Shown piece by piece: positions 41,530-49,432 of a stretch of DNA of 64,000 nucleotides. The notes under the pieces are model-generated. The model saw only the letters and a list, made by a program, of their open reading frames with translations. It made no database searches and was not told where the DNA came from. Location: NCBI RefSeq assembly GCF_014190775.1, contig NZ_JACHVP010000001.1:1860001-1924000 (forward strand), written 5' to 3'. The translations under genes were made by a program, and so were the position numbers. Source of the DNA: Leifsonia aquatica (lineage in GTDB: Bacteria > Actinomycetota > Actinomycetes > Actinomycetales > Microbacteriaceae). Position 1 is the stretch's first letter. Every line of letters starts with the position of its first letter.

Positions 41530-42093
41530 ATGAGGCCGCTGAGATACTCCATCAATGTCACGCTGGACGGCTCCGCGTCCCACGAGGTCGGATTGCCGCC
41601 CGACGCCGAGTCGATGGCGTACTGGGCCGGGCAAATGGAGCAGGCCGACGCGCTGCTGTTCGGCCGCGTCACCTACGAGATGATGCAGTCGGCGTGGCGG
41701 AGGCCCGCGTCAGGCGCATGGCCCGACGGGATGCCGGACTGGCAGCTCTCCTTCGCCGAGGCGATCGACGCGGCGAAGAAGTACGTCGTGTCCAGTACCT
41801 TGAGCGAGGTCGACTGGAATGCCGAGCTGCTGGGCCCCGACGTCGCCGAGGCCGTTCGCAGGCTCAAGGAGGAACCCGGCGAGGGGCTGTGGGTGGGTGG
41901 TGTGACCCTCCCGACCGCCCTGGCCGGGCTCGGGCTGATCGACGAGTACGAGTTCGTCGTGCAGCCGGTGCTCGCCGGTCGCGGACCGACCCTGCTCGCG
42001 GGCCTGCCCGACAGCATCCAGCTCGACGCCGTGCATCGGCAGGAGTTCCGCTCGGGCGCGGTGGCCGTGCGGTACCGGCCGACTCCGACCTGA
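41530..42093 (+). CDS. Dihydrofolate reductase family protein (RibD C-terminal-like)
   Basis: This 187-residue protein has the DHFR/RibD fold. It begins LRYSINVTLDGSASHEVG, then ADALLFGRVTYEMM and KKYVVSSTL. GLWVGGVTLPTALAGLGLID (NADPH-binding glycine turn) and EYEFVVQPVLAGRGPTL follow. These stand-alone reductases are common in actinobacteria, and their substrates are usually unknown. ATG 41530 has AGAGGAAGG upstream. It is a single gene, followed by a GC hairpin. Confidence 0.87.
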   Translation: MRPLRYSINVTLDGSASHEVGLPPDAESMAYWAGQMEQADALLFGRVTYEMMQSAWRRPASGAWPDGMPDWQLSFAEAIDAAKKYVVSSTLSEVDWNAELLGPDVAEAVRRLKEEPGEGLWVGGVTLPTALAGLGLIDEYEFVVQPVLAGRGPTLLAGLPDSIQLDAVHRQEFRSGAVAVRYRPTPT

Positions 42094-42097
42094 CCCA

Positions 42098-42118
42098 GCC
42101 GGGCGCGGGCGGCCCGGC
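42098..42118. terminator. GC hairpin between convergent DHFR-like and rsmI genes
   Basis: GCCGGG (42098-42103) and CCCGGC (42113-42118) form a short stem directly after the DHFR-like stop and before the convergent rsmI stop. There is no U-run. Confidence 0.4.
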
Positions 42119-42142
42119 GGACGGTCGCGGCAGACGATCCGG

Positions 42143-42964
42143 TCAGCGGCCCTTGCGCTCCAGCGCGGCCTGGTACAGATCCCGTCGGCCGAGACCGGTG
42201 GCCTCGGAGACCTCGGCGGCGGCGTCCTTGAGCCGCGTCCCGGCGGCGACGAGCGCGAGCACCTGCTCGAGGGCGGAGTCCGGGTCGACGGAGCGAGCCG
42301 GGGCCCCGGCGACGACGACAGCGATCTCACCGCGCACGCCCTCGGCCGCCCAGGCGGCGAGCTCGGCGGCGGTGCCCCGGCGCACCTCCTCGAAGAGCTT
42401 GGTGAGCTCGCGGCAGACGACGACGCGACGGTCGGCGCCGAGCTCCTCCGCCATCGCCGTGAGGGAGGCGGCGATGCGGTTGGGCGACTCGAAGAACACC
42501 ATCGTGCGCGGCTCCGCGGCGAGCGCGCGCAGCGCCGAGGACCGCTCCCCCGGCTTGCGCGGGAGGAAGCCCTCGAAGGTGAAGCGGTCCGTCGGCAGCC
42601 CGGACACGGCGAGCGCCGTCAGCACCGCCGAGGGGCCGGGGAGCGCGGTCACGCCGACACCCGCCGCCGCGGCCGCCTCCACGAGGTGGAAGCCGGGGTC
42701 GGAGACGGTGGGCATCCCGGCGTCGGAGAGCACGACGACATCCTGTTCGCGGGCAAGCTCCACGAGCTCGCCGGCGCGGTCGCGCTCGTTGTGGTCGTGC
42801 AGGGCGATGAGCCGCGGACGGTTCTCGACACCGAGACCGGCCAGGAGCCGCTGCGCGACCCGGGTGTCCTCGGCGGCGACGATCGGCGCCGCCGACAGCA
42901 CCTCGACCAGGCGGGCGGAGGCGTCGCCGAGGTTGCCGATGGGAGTCGCGGCCAGGATGATCAT
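42143..42964 (-). CDS. rsmI: 16S rRNA (cytidine(1402)-2'-O)-methyltransferase
   Basis: RsmI 2'-O-methylates C1402 of 16S rRNA in the P-site region. The 273-residue protein has the family start ILAATPIGNLGD, then AEDTRVAQRLL, LHDHNERDRA, LSDAGMPTVSDPGFHLV, LPGPSAVLTALAVSGLP and FFESPNRI. ATG 42964 has GAGGAC between it and a CAGACT box. It is divergent from the protein mannosyltransferase gene 63 bp away, a conserved pairing in actinobacteria. Confidence 0.95.
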   Translation of the reverse strand: MIILAATPIGNLGDASARLVEVLSAAPIVAAEDTRVAQRLLAGLGVENRPRLIALHDHNERDRAGELVELAREQDVVVLSDAGMPTVSDPGFHLVEAAAAAGVGVTALPGPSAVLTALAVSGLPTDRFTFEGFLPRKPGERSSALRALAAEPRTMVFFESPNRIAASLTAMAEELGADRRVVVCRELTKLFEEVRRGTAAELAAWAAEGVRGEIAVVVAGAPARSVDPDSALEQVLALVAAGTRLKDAAAEVSEATGLGRRDLYQAALERKGR

Positions 42965-43015
42965 GTCCTCAGTCTGACAGGCGGCGCGGTCGGCGCCCTG
43001 CGAGTCCCGTCCCCG

Positions 43016-43021
43016 TACGAT
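43016..43021 (+). promoter_or_regulatory. -10 box of the mannosyltransferase gene, leaderless geometry
   Basis: TACGAT lies 6 nt before GTG 43028, where no ribosome-binding site is present. Confidence 0.5.
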
Positions 43022-43027
43022 TGCCTG

Positions 43028-44641
43028 GTGAGCTCGCTTCCCGTGACCGATCCCGTCCCCGCGCACGTCGCGCCCGGGCCGATCGGCAGCCGCATCGACG
43101 ACTGGTGGGCGCGCGTGCTGCGCACTCCGACGCGGCTGCGCATCTGGTACTGGGGGGCGCCGATCGGCGTCACCCTGCTCGCGGCGGTGCTCCGGCTCTG
43201 GGACCTCGGGTCCCCGCACTCCCTCGTCTTCGACGAGACGTTCTACGTGAAGGACTCCTGGTCGCTGCTCCACCTCGGGTACGAAGGCAGCTGGCCCGAC
43301 AAGGCCGACCAGCAGTTCAATGCGGGCAACACGGACATCTTCACGTCGTCGCCGTCGTTCGTCGCGCATCCCCCCCTCGGCAAGTGGCTCATCGCGCTCG
43401 GGATGGCGACGACGGGCGCGGGCAACTCGTTCGGCTGGCGCGTGTCGACCGCGGTGGTCGGCATCCTCGCGGTGCTGGTGGTCTTCCTGATCGCCCGGGC
43501 CCTGTTCTCCTCGACCGTCATCGCAGCGATCGCGGGATTCCTGATGGCGATCGACGGCCACGCGATCGTGATGAGCCGGGTGGCGCTGCTCGACAACTCG
43601 GTGATGTTCTTCGGCCTCCTGGCCTTCGGCTGCATCCTCCTGGACCGGCGATGGCATGCGACCCGGCTGGCGGCCGCCGTCTCAGCGGCGCGCTCGGCCG
43701 GCCGCGATCCGGCCTGGGGCCCGGTGCTCTGGTGGCGACCCTGGCTGATCGCCGCGGGCATCCTGTGCGGCCTGTGCGCGGGGGTCAAATGGAGCGGCTT
43801 CTACTTCCTCGCGTTCTTCGCCGTCTACACCGTGGTGGTGGATGCGGTGGCGCGCCGGCGAGCCGGCCTCGCCTTCTACCTGAGCGGCGCGGCCCTCAAG
43901 CAGGGCCCGGCGACGTTCGTGCTCATGGTCCCGATCGCGCTCGTCGTCTACATCTCGACGTGGACCGGCTGGATCGTCACGGACGGAGGCTATTACCGGC
44001 ACTGGGCGGAGGCGACACACCTCCAGTGGGGCGGCGCGCTGAGCTGGGTGCCGCTGTGGCTGCAGAACCTCTGGCACTACCAGACCGAGATGTACAACTA
44101 CAGCATCAACCTGCACGTGCCGCACCCCTACCAGTCCAATCCGCTCACCTGGCTGTTCATGATCCGCCCGACGAGCATGTACTACGTCGGCACGACGCAG
44201 GGACAGGGCGGCTGCGACGTCTCGAGCTGCTCGGCGGCGATCACCTCCCTCGGCAATCCGCTCATCTGGTGGGCGGGCGCGGCCGCGGTGTTCTACCTGA
44301 TCTACCGGCTGGCCCGGTACCGAGAATGGCAGATCGGCCTCATCCTGACCGGGCTCGCCGCCGGCTACCTGCCGTGGCTGCTCTACATCAACCGCACGAT
44401 CTTCCAGTTCTACTCGATCGCGTTCGAGCCGTACCTCATCCTGGGCCTCGCGGCCGCGATCGCGGTGGTGCTCGGCAGACGCACGGATCCCACGCCACGA
44501 CGGCGGCGCGGGATCGCCTGGGTCGCCGTCTTCCTCGGAGTGTCCGCCCTCCTGACCGCCTACTTCTGGCCGATCTGGACGGGCGAGCAGATCCCGTTCT
44601 GGTTCTGGCAGATGCACATGTGGTTGCCCAGCTGGGTATAG
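43028..44641 (+). CDS. pmt: Dolichyl-phosphate-mannose--protein mannosyltransferase (PMT)
   Basis: This 537-residue GT39 membrane enzyme transfers mannose from polyprenyl-phosphate-mannose to Ser/Thr of exported proteins. The first external loop carries the catalytic acidic motif FDETFYVKDSW (Asp-Glu), and YEGSWPDKADQQFN and HPPLGKWLIALG follow. About ten membrane segments and the C-terminal YSIAFEPYLILGLAAAIAVV follow. The start GTG 43028 was chosen from a TACGAT box 6 nt upstream and from homologue length. Its divergent neighbour rsmI is the usual one in actinobacteria. Confidence 0.93.
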   Translation: MSSLPVTDPVPAHVAPGPIGSRIDDWWARVLRTPTRLRIWYWGAPIGVTLLAAVLRLWDLGSPHSLVFDETFYVKDSWSLLHLGYEGSWPDKADQQFNAGNTDIFTSSPSFVAHPPLGKWLIALGMATTGAGNSFGWRVSTAVVGILAVLVVFLIARALFSSTVIAAIAGFLMAIDGHAIVMSRVALLDNSVMFFGLLAFGCILLDRRWHATRLAAAVSAARSAGRDPAWGPVLWWRPWLIAAGILCGLCAGVKWSGFYFLAFFAVYTVVVDAVARRRAGLAFYLSGAALKQGPATFVLMVPIALVVYISTWTGWIVTDGGYYRHWAEATHLQWGGALSWVPLWLQNLWHYQTEMYNYSINLHVPHPYQSNPLTWLFMIRPTSMYYVGTTQGQGGCDVSSCSAAITSLGNPLIWWAGAAAVFYLIYRLARYREWQIGLILTGLAAGYLPWLLYINRTIFQFYSIAFEPYLILGLAAAIAVVLGRRTDPTPRRRRGIAWVAVFLGVSALLTAYFWPIWTGEQIPFWFWQMHMWLPSWV

Positions 44642-44716
44642 TGCAGGGCCTCGGGATGCGTCCCCGCCGACCGCTCACCCGTGGGCGCTGTCGGCAGGCG
44701 GGTGTAGACCGTGGGT

Positions 44717-46333
44717 ATGACCGACGCGGAGCTGCCCGGCGATGACCGGCTCGACCATCTCGACCTCGTCTCCCTGCCCGGGAGCGAGCGACCGGAGCGC
44801 CCGGGCTTCCGAGCCCATGGCGCCCTGGACCCGGACGCGGTGGTGTCCGCGACCCTGGTGCTGCGCCGCCGGGCCGAACTCCCGGAGAGCGCGTTCACCG
44901 CGCGGCTGAGCCGGGACGAGCTCGCGGAGCAGTACGGCGCCGACCCGGCCGATGTGGAGCTCGTCAGCACGACGCTGAGCGCGCTCGGCCTCTCGGTCGA
45001 CGAGGCGGATGCCGCACGGCGAACCGTGCGGGTGAGCGGTCCGGCCCGGATCGTCGCGCGGGTGTTCGGGACGGACCTGGCACGCTCGGCGCGCGCCGAC
45101 TCCGACGATGAGGCGGGGGCTCCGTATCGGCAGCGTTCCGGCGGCCTCAGCATCCCGCGCGCGCTCGGCGGCGTGGTGACCGCCGTCCTCGGCCTCGACG
45201 ACCGCCCCCAGGCGCGGGCACAGTTCCGCATCGCCCGACCGGCCGCGGTGTCGGTCAGCTACACGCCTCCCGAGCTCGGCGCCGTCTACGACTTCCCCGA
45301 GGGGACCGACGGCAGCGGGCAGACGATCGCGATCATCGAACTCGGTGGCGGCTACGAGCAGGCCGACCTCGACACGTACTTCGCGGGCCTCGGCCTCCCG
45401 ACACCGTCGGTGACGGCCGTCGGCGTGGACGGCGGCGCCAACCAGCCCGGAGCGGACCCGAACGGCGCCGACGGCGAGGTGATGCTCGACATCGAGGTCG
45501 CGGGTGCGCTCGCGCCCGGCGCCTCCCTCGTCGTGTACTTCGCCCCCAACACCGACGCCGGTTTCCTCGACGCGGTGACGACGGCGGCGCACGCCTCCCC
45601 CACTCCCGCCGCCATCAGCATCAGCTGGGGACAGGCCGAGGACCAGTGGACGGCGCAGGCCCGCACCGCGTTCGACGAGGCCCTGCAGGATGCCGCGGCG
45701 CTCGGCGCGACGACCACCGTCGCGGCCGGCGACGACGGCAGCAGCGACCGGGTGGGCGACGGCGCGGCGCACGTCGACTTCCCCGCCTCCTCCCCGCACG
45801 CCCTGGCCTGCGGGGGCACCCGGCTGGAGGCGAACGGCTCCACCGGCGCAGTCAGCAGCGAGACGGTGTGGAACAACGGCACGGGAGGCGGCGCGACCGG
45901 CGGCGGAGTGAGCGCGGTCTTCCCCCTCCCGTCCTGGCAGGGCGGTGTCGGAGTGCCCTCGGGTGCGGGCGGCGCCGACGCCGGCGGCAGCGCGAACGGA
46001 CCGGGTGGACGCGGCGTGCCCGATGTCTCCGCGGTCGCGGATCCGCAGACCGGCTACCGCGTGCGCGTGGACGGCAAGGACACCGTCATCGGCGGGACCA
46101 GCGCGGTCGCACCGCTCTGGGCCGCCCTCGTCGCCCGGATCGTGCAGAAGACGGGACGCCCGCTCGGACTGGCGCAGCCGGCGCTGTACGACTCGGTGCG
46201 AGCCGGCCAGGTGGCCGCGGGCTTCCGCGACATCACCCAGGGTGACAACGGCGCGTACACCGCGACGACAGGCTGGGACGCCTGCACCGGGCTGGGCGTT
46301 CCCGACGGCGCGCGGCTGCTTGGCGCCCTGTGA
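44717..46333 (+). CDS. S53-family serine-carboxyl peptidase (sedolisin/kumamolisin-like)
   Basis: This 538-residue protease has a pro-domain (about 1-190) followed by the catalytic domain (from SVSYTPPELGAVYDFP). The catalytic Glu (about 254) and Asp (about 258) lie in DGEVMLDIEV, the oxyanion Asp in VAAGDDGSS and the Ser (about 462) in GGTSAVAPLW. The C-terminal calcium site is DITQGDNGAY with GWDACTGLGVPDG. No signal peptide is visible, so secretion would need another route, or the true start lies elsewhere. ATG 44717 lies 6 nt after TAGACC. These enzymes work at acidic pH. Confidence 0.9.
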   Translation: MTDAELPGDDRLDHLDLVSLPGSERPERPGFRAHGALDPDAVVSATLVLRRRAELPESAFTARLSRDELAEQYGADPADVELVSTTLSALGLSVDEADAARRTVRVSGPARIVARVFGTDLARSARADSDDEAGAPYRQRSGGLSIPRALGGVVTAVLGLDDRPQARAQFRIARPAAVSVSYTPPELGAVYDFPEGTDGSGQTIAIIELGGGYEQADLDTYFAGLGLPTPSVTAVGVDGGANQPGADPNGADGEVMLDIEVAGALAPGASLVVYFAPNTDAGFLDAVTTAAHASPTPAAISISWGQAEDQWTAQARTAFDEALQDAAALGATTTVAAGDDGSSDRVGDGAAHVDFPASSPHALACGGTRLEANGSTGAVSSETVWNNGTGGGATGGGVSAVFPLPSWQGGVGVPSGAGGADAGGSANGPGGRGVPDVSAVADPQTGYRVRVDGKDTVIGGTSAVAPLWAALVARIVQKTGRPLGLAQPALYDSVRAGQVAAGFRDITQGDNGAYTATTGWDACTGLGVPDGARLLGAL

Positions 46334-46348
46334 GGGGCGCGACCGGGC

Positions 46349-46666
46349 TCAGTGGTCGACGAGCTTGAGGCCGACCACGCAGCCGACGAGGCCCAGGATG
46401 AGCAGCACCTTCACGAGCGAGAAGCCCTCGCCGCCGAAGATCGAGGCGTAGAGCACGGTCAGTGCGGCGCCGATCCCGACCCAGACGGCGTAGGCGGTGC
46501 CCGTCGAGATCTCGCGCATGGCGAAGGCGAGCCCGCCCATCGAGGCGACGAGACCGACACCGAAGATCACGGTCGGCCAGAGGCGGGTGAACCCCTCGGT
46601 CTTGCCGAGAGCGGTGGCCCAGACGGCCTCGAGCACACCGGAGAGGATGAGGACGATCCACGACAT
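46349..46666 (-). CDS. gdx: Guanidinium exporter (SMR family, Gdx/SugE)
   Basis: This 105-residue four-helix membrane protein works as an antiparallel dimer and exchanges guanidinium for protons. Glu13, Trp16, Tyr59 and Trp62 all occupy the positions used for substrate binding in characterised Gdx proteins. Other SMR landmarks are GFTRLWPT and AYAVWVGIGAALTVLY. A guanidine-III riboswitch directly upstream supports the substrate. ATG 46666 has AGGGAG 9 nt upstream, right after the riboswitch 3' end. Confidence 0.93.
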   Translation of the reverse strand: MSWIVLILSGVLEAVWATALGKTEGFTRLWPTVIFGVGLVASMGGLAFAMREISTGTAYAVWVGIGAALTVLYASIFGGEGFSLVKVLLILGLVGCVVGLKLVDH

Positions 46667-46681
46667 GACGACGGTCTCCCT

Positions 46682-46722
46682 GGCCAGTCTTGTCGCGCAC
46701 CGGGTACTGAACCGTCGTCCGG
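46682..46722 (-). ncRNA. Guanidine-III riboswitch (ykkC-III)
   Basis: The minus-strand 41-nt segment carries the conserved blocks in order: CCGGACGA, then GTACCCGG, then GACAAGAC. It has the same length and spacing as the compact pseudoknot class first structured from Thermobifida. CCGG pairs with CCGG to make P1; GG-TT-CAGT can pair with ACTG-G-CC to close the pseudoknot. The AGGGAG ribosome-binding site of gdx begins immediately after, so guanidine binding probably frees translation. It was recognised from memory of the consensus. Confidence 0.88.
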
Positions 46723-46833
46723 GATCGCTCCCACGGCGATCTAGTACGAGTGTACCACAACGGGTCGGCAAGCCTCCGTGTCACTCTGTTACGTCTGTTA
46801 CGCACGGCCTCCGGCCGCACCGGAGCGGTCCGG

Positions 46834-46839
46834 TAGCGT
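46834..46839 (+). promoter_or_regulatory. -10 box of metY, leaderless geometry
   Basis: TAGCGT lies 6 nt before ATG 46846. No ribosome-binding site precedes the start. Confidence 0.45.
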
Positions 46840-46845
46840 GAGCGC

Positions 46846-48138
46846 ATGGCAGATCGCGAATACGGTTTCCGCACGCGTGCGATCCACGCGGGCAACATCC
46901 CCGACCCCGTGACGGGAGCCCGCGCGCTGCCGATCTACCAGACCAGCGCCTTCGTCTTCGACGACACCGCCGACGCCGCGGCGCGCTTCGCGCTCCAGAA
47001 GTACGGGAACATCTACTCCCGCCTGGCGAACCCGACCGTCGCGTCGTTCGAGGAGCGCATCGCGAGCCTGGAGGGCGGCCTCGGCGCCGTCGCCACCGCC
47101 TCGGGACTGAGCGCCCAGTACATCACCTTCGCCTCGCTCGCCGGCGCGGGCGACCACATCGTCGCGTCCGCCAACCTCTACGGCGGTTCGATCACCCAGC
47201 TCGACGTCACGCTGCGCCGGTTCGGGGTCGAGACGACGTTCATCCAGAGCTCCGACCCGTCCGACTACGCGGCCGCGATCACCGACAAGACGAAGGTCGT
47301 CTTCGCCGAGACCGTCGCGAACCCCTCCGGCGAGATCGCCGACATCGAGGGCCTCGCGGACGTCGCGCACGCCGCCGGCGTCCCGCTCGCCATCGACTCC
47401 ACCATCGCCACCCCGTACCTCAACCGGCCGATCGAGTGGGGCGCCGACATCGTCATCCACTCGGCCACCAAGTTCCTCGGCGGCCACGGCACCACCCTCG
47501 GCGGCGTCGTGGTCGAGAGCGGCCGGTTCGACTGGCACTCTAAGCGCTTCCCCCTGTTCGCCGAGCCGGTGCCGTCCTACGGCGGGCTGCAGTGGTCGGG
47601 CAACTTCGGCGAGTACGCGTTCCTGACCCGGCTCCGCGCCGAGCAGCTGCGCGACATCGGCCCGTCGCTCGCCCCGCACTCCGCCTTCCTGCTCGCGCAG
47701 GGCGTCGAGACCCTGCCGTACCGCGTCCAGGCGCACGTCGACAACGCGCGCAAGGTGGCGGAATGGCTGGAGGCCGACCCGCGCGTCGAGCACGTCTACT
47801 GGGCGGGGCTGCCGAACCACCCGCACCACGACCGCGCTCGCAAGTACCTCCCCGCCGGCGCGGGAAGCGTGTTCAGCTTCGTCGTGAAGGGCGGCCGCGC
47901 GGTCGGCCAGAAGCTCATCGAGTCGGTGAACCTGGCCAGCCACCTCGCCAACATCGGCGACGCCAAGACGCTGGTCATCCATCCCGCCTCCACGACCCAC
48001 GCGCAGCTCACGGAGCAGCAGCTGCTCGACGCGGGCGTGCTGCCCGGCGTGGTGCGCATCAGCGTCGGCATCGAAGACGCCGACGACATCATCTACGATC
48101 TCGACCAGGCCCTCTCCGAGGCCGTCAAGGAGGCGTGA
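46846..48138 (+). CDS. metY: O-acetylhomoserine aminocarboxypropyltransferase (O-acetylhomoserine sulfhydrylase)
   Basis: This PLP enzyme makes homocysteine directly from O-acetylhomoserine and sulfide. The 430-residue Cys/Met-metabolism protein shows TRAIHAGNIPDPVTGA, YSRLANPTVASFEERIASLE and the PLP lysine at about 209 (HSATKFLGGHGTTLGG). HPASTTHAQL and GVVRISVGIEDADDI are near the C-terminus. No SAM riboswitch or T-box is seen upstream. A CoA-binding protein follows 2 bp downstream, an arrangement seen repeatedly in actinobacteria. Confidence 0.93.
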   Translation: MADREYGFRTRAIHAGNIPDPVTGARALPIYQTSAFVFDDTADAAARFALQKYGNIYSRLANPTVASFEERIASLEGGLGAVATASGLSAQYITFASLAGAGDHIVASANLYGGSITQLDVTLRRFGVETTFIQSSDPSDYAAAITDKTKVVFAETVANPSGEIADIEGLADVAHAAGVPLAIDSTIATPYLNRPIEWGADIVIHSATKFLGGHGTTLGGVVVESGRFDWHSKRFPLFAEPVPSYGGLQWSGNFGEYAFLTRLRAEQLRDIGPSLAPHSAFLLAQGVETLPYRVQAHVDNARKVAEWLEADPRVEHVYWAGLPNHPHHDRARKYLPAGAGSVFSFVVKGGRAVGQKLIESVNLASHLANIGDAKTLVIHPASTTHAQLTEQQLLDAGVLPGVVRISVGIEDADDIIYDLDQALSEAVKEA

Positions 48139-48140
48139 GC

Positions 48141-48713
48141 ATGAGCGCGACCGACACCACCGAGGTCCAGCTCGTCAACGGACTGAGCTGCTCCCTCCCC
48201 GCCGACTCCCCGCTGGCGAAGCTGCTGAAGTCGCAGCGCACCTGGATCGGCCCGGACGCCAAGGAGCGCCTGAAGATCCTGCGCGGCGCGAAGTCCGTCG
48301 CCATCGTCGGCGCCTCGCCCAACCCGGCGCGCTCCAGCTACTTCGTCGGAACCTACCTACAGCAGTCGAGCGACTTCCGCGTGTACTTCGTGAACCCCAA
48401 CGCCGACACCATCCTCGGCCAGCCCGCCTATCCCGACCTCGCGTCACTGCCCGAGGTGCCGGACATCGTGGACGTGTTCCGCAAGCCGAGCGACATCCCC
48501 GCCGTCATCGACGAGGCCATCGCGGTCGGCGCGCCGACGGTGTGGGTGCAGCTGGGCATCTGGAACCAGGAGGCCGCCGAGTACGGCGAGTCGAAGGGCC
48601 TCACGGTGGTCATGGACCGCTGCATCAAGATCGAGCACGCGCGCTTCCACGGCGGGCTGCACCTGCTCGGCTTCGACACCGGCCAGATCACGGCGCGCAA
48701 GACCCTGCGCTGA
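48141..48713 (+). CDS. CoA-binding (YccU-like) protein
   Basis: This 190-residue protein has a Rossmann CoA-binding domain: KSVAIVGASPNPARSSYFVG, VYFVNPNADTILG, VDVFRKPSDIPAVIDEAIAV and VWVQLGIWNQEAAEYG. YccU-like proteins bind CoA or acyl-CoA, and their physiological role is not settled. It is translationally close to metY (AAGGAGG in the metY 3' end serves its ATG 48141), which suggests a role linked to homoserine acylation or sulfur supply. That link is inference. Confidence 0.88.
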   Translation: MSATDTTEVQLVNGLSCSLPADSPLAKLLKSQRTWIGPDAKERLKILRGAKSVAIVGASPNPARSSYFVGTYLQQSSDFRVYFVNPNADTILGQPAYPDLASLPEVPDIVDVFRKPSDIPAVIDEAIAVGAPTVWVQLGIWNQEAAEYGESKGLTVVMDRCIKIEHARFHGGLHLLGFDTGQITARKTLR

Positions 48714-48728
48714 CGCGCGCCGCGTGCC

Positions 48729-48787
48729 CACATTCGTGCCGAATGTCGGGTATCGGCGGCGCTTTCGCGACATTCGGCACGAGTGTC
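48729..48787. repeat. Intergenic double-palindrome repeat, copy 2 (inverted)
   Basis: ACATTCG-TGC-CGAATGT (48730-48746) and ACATTCG-GCA-CGAGTGT (48770-48786) with GCGCTTTCGCG between are the reverse complement of the element at 13642-13700. It fills the gap between two convergent genes, so it could terminate both. Confidence 0.65.
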
Positions 48788-48790
48788 GCG

Positions 48791-49372
48791 TCAGGCGCGG
48801 GCGATGACGTGGAAGACATGCCAGTGCTTGGGGCCCTCGAACGACATCCCGCGACGGTCGTCCTCGACGAGCTGGAGGACCTCCATGCCCGCGAGCATAC
48901 CGGTCACCCCGGCGCGATCGTGGAAGTTCATCCCGGGCCGGCCGAACCAGTCATCGTGCGGGCCGAAGAACTCGCCCGCGAACAGGGCGCCGGGCCGCAG
49001 GGCGTCGCGGATGTCGGCCCAGACGTACGGGAACCGATCCGCGTCGCAGAACGGCAGTGCGAAGCCGGCGTAGACGAAGTCGGCGGGCGGGAGGTCGCCG
49101 AGCGACTCGAACGGGGCCGAGCGCACGTCGAGCAGGGACGCCTGCTCGGGGCTGAGGCCGACGACCACCCGCTCCTCCACCCCGGGGTCGGAGTCGATGG
49201 CCAGCACGCGCCAGCCGCGGCTCGCGAGATGCCGCGCCTCCACGCCGTCGCCGCACCCGAGATCGATCGCGTCACCGGGCTCCCCCGCCCACGCGCCGAG
49301 TGCACTCGCGAACGTCGGGCGCACACTGCGGCCGCCCTGCTGCTCGTAGAACTGCGACCAGTCGAACGCCAT
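48791..49372 (-). CDS. Class I SAM-dependent methyltransferase
   Basis: This 193-residue methyltransferase has the glycine motif AIDLGCGDGVEARHLASRGW, the acidic residue ending strand 2 (VLAIDSDPGVEER), and the ADFVYAGFALPFCD strand 4. It resembles small Tellurite-resistance/methyltransferase-25-type proteins. Substrate is not predictable. ATG 49372 has TAGGCT 7 nt upstream and no ribosome-binding site. It is divergent from the BTAD regulator 60 bp away and may be linked to it in function. Confidence 0.85.
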   Translation of the reverse strand: MAFDWSQFYEQQGGRSVRPTFASALGAWAGEPGDAIDLGCGDGVEARHLASRGWRVLAIDSDPGVEERVVVGLSPEQASLLDVRSAPFESLGDLPPADFVYAGFALPFCDADRFPYVWADIRDALRPGALFAGEFFGPHDDWFGRPGMNFHDRAGVTGMLAGMEVLQLVEDDRRGMSFEGPKHWHVFHVIARA

Positions 49373-49379
49373 GAGGCCG

Positions 49380-49426
49380 AGCCTACGCGCGTGCGCACCC
49401 GTCGCGCCCCCTCGGCTGGCTAAACT
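49380..49426. promoter_or_regulatory. Divergent -10 boxes for methyltransferase and BTAD regulator
   Basis: TAGGCT on the minus strand (49380-49385) lies 7 nt before ATG 49372. TAAACT on the plus strand (49421-49426) lies 6 nt before GTG 49433. Both genes lack ribosome-binding sites. Confidence 0.5.
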
Positions 49427-49432
49427 CGGCGA

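Noticed and set aside
46667-46770. Guanidine-I (ykkC) riboswitch upstream of gdx
   Set aside because: A CTAGA sequence and GACAAGAC first suggested it, but the long two-helix architecture and the TCCGAGAG block are missing. The compact guanidine-III consensus fits instead.
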